A stretch of DNA of 64,000 nucleotides from Thalassobacillus devorans MSP14 (GTDB taxonomy: Bacteria > Bacillota > Bacilli > Bacillales > Halobacillaceae): NCBI RefSeq assembly GCF_000496835.1, contig NZ_KI543237.1, positions 390,364 through 454,363 on the forward strand, read 5' to 3'. Numbering within the stretch: position 1 is the first letter of the stretch; the number at the start of each line of letters is the position of its first letter. Below the pieces are notes generated by a model that saw nothing but the letters and a program-made list of their open reading frames with translations, did not search any database and had not been told where the DNA came from. A program made the translations under genes and the position numbers. This document shows positions 61,632 through 64,000 of the stretch, in pieces.

Positions 61632-62726
61632 TTGAAAAAGATACTGATGTTGCTGATGTTTCTTGTAGTGGCTGTCAACATCGCTTTCTTTACAAGAGGA
61701 GCAATTGGGAAGGCAGACAACGAAGACACCGTTCAATTCATTAATGAATGGATGCGTAATGATAATGGAACTTTCGCTACTTATTTAAAGGAAACGATTG
61801 AAAAGGATGAAGATAAAGTTCAGGGAAGGGAAGCCTTATCCGAATCCCTTGGTCTGTGGATGCTTTATGCGATTGAAAATGATGATGAAGCCATGTTTGA
61901 AGAGAGGTTCCGCTTATTGAAAACCTACTTCATGACGGGAGAGGGATTCATATCCTGGAAACTGCCTGAGACGGGAGAGTCCGATGTACAGACCAACGCA
62001 CTGATCGATGATCTGCGAATCTACAAAGCTTTGATTCTGGCTTATCGCCAATGGGGAGCGACTGAATATCTGACAGCAGCTGATAAGGTTGGAACATTTC
62101 TTGGCAGCAACCTTATCTATCAATCAGTCCTGGTTGATTTTTATGATAGGTTTTATGACTATCAGACCCAAACGATTACACTTTCCTACCTGGACCCTGA
62201 GGCGATTAAAATGCTGGAGCAACACGGCCACATAACTCCGTCCAGCTACAAGAAAATGACGGCGCTATTACAGGAAGTCCCATTGAAGAATGGCTTTTAC
62301 CCTAAGTCTTACAACGTGCAAACGAAAAAAATGGTGTTTGATGAAGAAATAAACTTGATCGACCAGCTGTTAGTGGCCATCAATCGTTCCCAGCTTGATT
62401 TTAATTCTGATGAATTGCTCATATTTATTAAAAAGGAATTAGAACAAAGAGGCGTCTTGAACGGAAGATACAGTATAACTACCCGTTCACCAATGGTAGC
62501 GTATGAGTCTCCGGCGATATATGGATTCGTTATCCTATATGCGATTGAAATCAAGGATAGGGAGCTCGCACTTCAAGCCTATCAACGGATGATTGACTTC
62601 CGGGTCAACCGCTCCAAGTTTCGAGGAGCTTATTCCATCAACGAAGACCAAAACACCCATATATTCGATAATCTCGTCCCATTATTAGCAATACAAAAAC
62701 TCAAGAATGCCCAATGGATCAGCTAA
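61632..62726 (+). CDS. GH8-like secreted/anchored glycoside hydrolase
   Basis: 364 residues from TTG 61632, with AAAGGTG seven bases upstream. An N-terminal hydrophobic anchor (about 3-24) precedes an alpha/alpha-barrel-type domain. REALSESLGLWMLYAIENDDEAMFEERF fits the GH8 catalytic Glu region and VQTNALIDDLRIYKALILAY the second acidic motif. GH8 enzymes such as BcsZ trim the polymer of a linked synthase. The GH8 call is by motif pattern only; other six-hairpin hydrolases remain possible. Confidence 0.75.
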   Translation: MKKILMLLMFLVVAVNIAFFTRGAIGKADNEDTVQFINEWMRNDNGTFATYLKETIEKDEDKVQGREALSESLGLWMLYAIENDDEAMFEERFRLLKTYFMTGEGFISWKLPETGESDVQTNALIDDLRIYKALILAYRQWGATEYLTAADKVGTFLGSNLIYQSVLVDFYDRFYDYQTQTITLSYLDPEAIKMLEQHGHITPSSYKKMTALLQEVPLKNGFYPKSYNVQTKKMVFDEEINLIDQLLVAINRSQLDFNSDELLIFIKKELEQRGVLNGRYSITTRSPMVAYESPAIYGFVILYAIEIKDRELALQAYQRMIDFRVNRSKFRGAYSINEDQNTHIFDNLVPLLAIQKLKNAQWIS

Positions 62727-62741
62727 CTTTTTTTACAATAT

Positions 62742-62806
62742 CTGGAGGACCTGGGGTGCAAACAAAAGCACCCCGGGTCCTCCATTTTTGGAGGGCTCCG
62801 GGGTGG
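62742..62806. repeat. Composite CCCCGGG hairpin repeat after the exopolysaccharide operon
   Basis: Arms in order are CTGGAGGACCTGGGGTGC (62742-62759), GCACCCCGGGTCCTCCA (62768-62784) and TGGAGGGCTCCGGGGTG (62789-62805). The middle arm can pair with either. It separates convergent genes and likely terminates both. Confidence 0.82.
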
Positions 62807-62812
62807 GTCACT

Positions 62813-64000
62813 TTATTTAAGCTTTTTTATTTTCTCTAACGCTTCTGTAAGCTGCTTGGAGGCTGTTTTGTCTGCATTTTTCTTGCCTGCATCTTCCAGC
62901 AACTTCTCCAAACTACGCTCGATCTGTTCCACAGCTGTTTCAACAGCTCGTGCTTTGCCGGTTTGCTTTTCTTCTTTGTCCTCATTTAAGAATACTTCCA
63001 ATACAATATCCTTAATTTCTGCCGGTTTCATTTCGCCTGCTGCAGTCAGATCCATCATGGTTCCGGCATCTTGTGCAGCAGAAACTTTACCAGCTAGGAA
63101 ATCTTCGGTATTGAATTGAACCAGCTCTTCCGGTGTCAGCGGTTCATTCGCTTTACGGTTTTCCATTTTGATGACGACGGTTGTCAGCGGCTCGATAGTC
63201 AGTGTATCTTCCGTCATTTCAAAACCGGATCGTTCGTCCACTGATTCAGCACCAGCTTCGTCACTGTCTACCAGCACATCGCCGCCACGGAAGTTATAAT
63301 CACCTAGTGTCAGGCTGCGTGCTTGATCATCGGCATTGACGAATACATAATAGTTGCCCGTTTCGTCGGTCGACACTGCTTCATAACCGATCAACAAGTC
63401 ATTCTCCTGCATTTCGGGGAATTCCAGCAAGGAAACATTTTCATTGACCAGCGATTGTTCGCCCAACCTAAATGCATTGGTAGATTTACGCAGTTCAATC
63501 ATGCCTGCTGTGAAGTCCCTCGTCGTTGTATTAACCGCATATTTCTCTTCGTTGGTCGCTTTTTCCCAGTCAAACATGTTTATGGCATCAGAAGAATCAT
63601 AGGAATCATGGATGAAGTAGCCAAATGGATCGCCACTGTCATCAGTCAATTCATGATACTTCTGTTCCGGTACACCTTCACCGAGCCATTGCTTGGTACG
63701 ACCGTACTCCTGGCCGGAATGGATGAAAGCTGTACCCTGGGAGGTCAAAATCATCGAATTCCCTAGACGAATCCGTTTATGAATTTCTAAATCGTTTTCC
63801 GGTATGGCCGGATCCTTTTTAATTGACTGGGCGATGACATCATACAACGGCAGGTTATCGTGTGCCGCAATGTACTGGACCATATCGCCTGGATCGTCTT
63901 CCGCCGTATTGGAAGGCTGACCTTTGATGTTGTTGAAAATGACATCGAGATCACGTGCTCCCCCGGTCAGGAAGCGAGGCTCCCCTTCAGAACCGAAACC
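62813..64000 (-). CDS. Pullulanase-type GH13 enzyme (partial, C-terminal part)
   Basis: The minus frame stays open to the window edge (395 codons seen, N-terminus missing). VQYIAAHDNLPLYDVI corresponds to conserved region IV of GH13 with its HDN, and SQGTAFIHSGQEYGRTKQ is the following barrel strand motif. Then come an all-beta C domain and a C-terminal helical, charged tail (about 90 residues, KARAVETAVEQIERSLEKLLED). The LTSQG-IHSGQE pattern fits secreted pullulanases. Acidic composition suits a halophile. It cleaves alpha-1,6 links in starch or pullulan if the type is right. Confidence 0.88.
   Translation of the reverse strand, partial: GFGSEGEPRFLTGGARDLDVIFNNIKGQPSNTAEDDPGDMVQYIAAHDNLPLYDVIAQSIKKDPAIPENDLEIHKRIRLGNSMILTSQGTAFIHSGQEYGRTKQWLGEGVPEQKYHELTDDSGDPFGYFIHDSYDSSDAINMFDWEKATNEEKYAVNTTTRDFTAGMIELRKSTNAFRLGEQSLVNENVSLLEFPEMQENDLLIGYEAVSTDETGNYYVFVNADDQARSLTLGDYNFRGGDVLVDSDEAGAESVDERSGFEMTEDTLTIEPLTTVVIKMENRKANEPLTPEELVQFNTEDFLAGKVSAAQDAGTMMDLTAAGEMKPAEIKDIVLEVFLNEDKEEKQTGKARAVETAVEQIERSLEKLLEDAGKKNADKTASKQLTEALEKIKKLK

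Overview
This window looks like part of the chromosome of a Gram-positive, low-to-moderate GC, spore-former-type Bacillaceae, probably a halophilic or marine genus such as Halobacillus or Virgibacillus (the genus is inferred). Supporting signs are strong AGGAGG ribosome binding sites, frequent TTG/GTG starts, CcpA cre boxes, a GlpP-type glycerol leader, PRD/PucR/ROK regulators, the GC-rich dispersed repeat common in Bacillaceae intergenic DNA, and acidic secreted proteins. I saw no phage, transposase, tRNA, rRNA or CRISPR array. It reads as a catabolic and accessory stretch of about 45 genes.

Layout. 1-2.9 kb: 5' part of an iron alcohol dehydrogenase with a textbook sigma-54 promoter, next to a CBS-PAS-AAA+-Fis sigma-54 activator. 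3-6.8 kb: three secreted hydrolases (GH3 hexosaminidase, EEP-fold phosphodiesterase, lipase). 7.1-16.6 kb: an operon of ROK repressor, binding protein, ATPase, fused permease and argininosuccinate-lyase-like enzyme, divergent from a large secreted PIG-L deacetylase; both sides carry ROK-type operator palindromes and the PIG-L gene also has a perfect cre. 16.7-22.6 kb: a 35-residue membrane protein and a carbamoylase, amidohydrolase, transporter and GAF-PucR regulator module. 22.7-26.7 kb: fructose-type PTS EIIBCA and its PRD activator. 26.9-33.8 kb: PEP synthase, glycolate oxidase GlcDF, and purU behind a tandem glycine riboswitch. 34-38.9 kb: a second GAF-PucR regulator divergent from a DUF5058 transporter pair and an M20 amidase. 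39.3-46.8 kb: B12-dependent glycerol/diol dehydratase (three subunits), its two-part reactivase, a GlcG/PduO-C-like protein and a PocR-type two-component system. 46.9-51.5 kb: glpF-glpK-dhaK-dhaL-dhaM under cre and a GlpP-type leader terminator. 51.7-56.6 kb: SDR oxidoreductase, Old Yellow Enzyme, a small protein, an alpha/beta hydrolase, panD and a VanZ protein. 56.9-62.7 kb: an exopolysaccharide-like operon (two DUF2334 deacetylases, GT2 synthase, GH8-like hydrolase). 62.8-64 kb: C-terminal part of a pullulanase-type GH13 enzyme.

How it fits together. The 39-51.5 kb block is a glycerol island: uptake and phosphorylation, dihydroxyacetone phosphorylation and B12-dependent dehydration, with subunit sizes of the non-encapsulated glycerol-dehydratase type and no shell genes. 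Two similar GAF-PucR modules each pair a regulator with an unfamiliar transporter and M20-type amidohydrolases, suggesting scavenging of N-acyl or N-carbamoyl compounds. The most novel-looking units are the ROK-controlled PIG-L/ABC/lyase regulon, the DUF2334-DUF2334-GT2-GH8 operon with a shared upstream palindrome, and a covarying hairpin repeat family (CCCCGGG arms) found at six intergenic places. No database search could be run; all names rest on motifs and family resemblance.
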